DNA of 64,000 nucleotides, taken from assembly GCF_001425025.1 (NCBI RefSeq), contig NZ_LMDE01000010.1, positions 265,390-329,389 on the forward strand, read 5' to 3'. Shown piece by piece: positions 63,715 to 64,000 of the stretch. The first letter of the stretch is position 1, and every line of letters begins with the position of its first letter. The stretch comes from Nocardioides sp. Root122 (GTDB taxonomy: Bacteria; Actinomycetota; Actinomycetes; Propionibacteriales; Nocardioidaceae). The translations under genes and the position numbers were made by a program. The notes under the pieces were generated by a model. The model saw only the letters and a list, made by a program, of their open reading frames with translations, ran no database searches and was not told the DNA's origin.

Positions 63715-64000
63715 GTGAGTGCAGTGCCAGCCGATCAGCCCCACCCGGGAGCGTGGGTGGGCGTGTGGCGCGCCCCCGGCACGCAGCCGGAGGCGTCGCC
63801 GCTGGTGGACCACGTGCTGTCGCGTGTGCACGCGTCGCTCGCCGAGGTGGGCGAGGTGTCGCTCGGGGGTCTCTCCGATGCGGACGTGGAGCGGCTGGTT
63901 GATGAGCTGACCGGTGTGACGAGTCGCCTGACCCGCGAGCTGTGCCGGGTGGTGGCCGAGGCCGACCGCCGCCGGTTGGGGGACGCGACCGGCGCCCGTG
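63715..64000 (+). CDS. DUF222/13E12-type HNH endonuclease (5' part, cut by window edge)
   Basis: A GTG start at 63715 (MSAVPADQPHPGAWVG) opens a frame that runs to the window end, 95 codons. HVLSRVHASLAEVGEVSLGG followed by LSDADVERLVDELTGVTSRL and ELCRVVAEADRRRLGDATGA is the typical start of the DUF222 domain that precedes a C-terminal HNH nuclease in the 13E12 repeat family of actinobacteria. These genes occur in many scattered copies in Mycobacterium and Nocardioides genomes. GC-rich composition matches the core genome. The HNH part lies beyond the window, so completeness cannot be judged. Confidence 0.82.
   Translation, partial: MSAVPADQPHPGAWVGVWRAPGTQPEASPLVDHVLSRVHASLAEVGEVSLGGLSDADVERLVDELTGVTSRLTRELCRVVAEADRRRLGDATGAR

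Overview
The window comes from the chromosome of a high-GC actinobacterium. Gene content and order fit the Nocardioidaceae (Nocardioides-like), but this is inferred from synteny and protein style, because no rRNA or other taxonomic marker is present. Start codons are often GTG or TTG, coding is dense, and several gene pairs share ATGA or GTGA overlaps.

Positions 1-52904 are mostly ordinary core chromosome. The left part is a lipoate and 2-oxoacid dehydrogenase block: lipB (cut by the window edge), a TIGR01777-type epimerase, a two-lipoyl-domain E2 acyltransferase and lpdA, with a fused ABC exporter inserted. pepA and gcvT follow. Next is a one-carbon and lysine block: thyA, a 43-residue zinc-finger-like protein, dihydrofolate reductase, a GntR regulator, dapA and ribonuclease J, with a PilZ protein, a methyltransferase, a NUDIX hydrolase and a nucleotidyltransferase between them. 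A GAF histidine kinase converges on the cytochrome bd operon cydA-cydB-cydDC. That operon is divergent from a BlaI-type repressor and M56 peptidase pair, and two overlapping inverted repeats lie in the shared intergenic region. Then come a large secreted M4 peptidase, the block ftsK, RodZ-like gene, rimO and pgsA, a secreted 5'-nucleotidase, a GH15 glycosidase, cinA, clgR, an Nei glycosylase, the helicase lhr and a secreted RTX-like repeat protein. Three long perfect hairpins end or separate transcription units.

From about 52905 to 63714 composition and gene content change. This is an accessory island of about 10.7 kb with a complete tyrosine recombinase near its middle. Its cargo is rich in nuclease-like and defence-like proteins. 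In order these are a 773-residue protein with a four-cysteine cluster and a HEPN-type RN-x3-H motif, a GIY-YIG protein, an HNH protein interrupted by an in-frame TGA exactly where the first zinc cysteine is expected, the recombinase, an ABC-ATPase fused to a DUF4435/TOPRIM-like domain (PARIS/OLD-like), a 185-residue unknown, and a minus-strand group of three: GIY-YIG, HNH-like and uracil-DNA-glycosylase-like. A short direct repeat, CATTCCGCCGCG, occurs three times exactly and several times approximately, always in gaps between these modules and always in the same orientation. The window ends in the 5' part of a DUF222/13E12-type HNH gene.

The best candidates for something undescribed are the HEPN protein, the three-gene nuclease/glycosylase operon and the inter-module repeat. 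All functional calls are from sequence reading alone; no database search was run.
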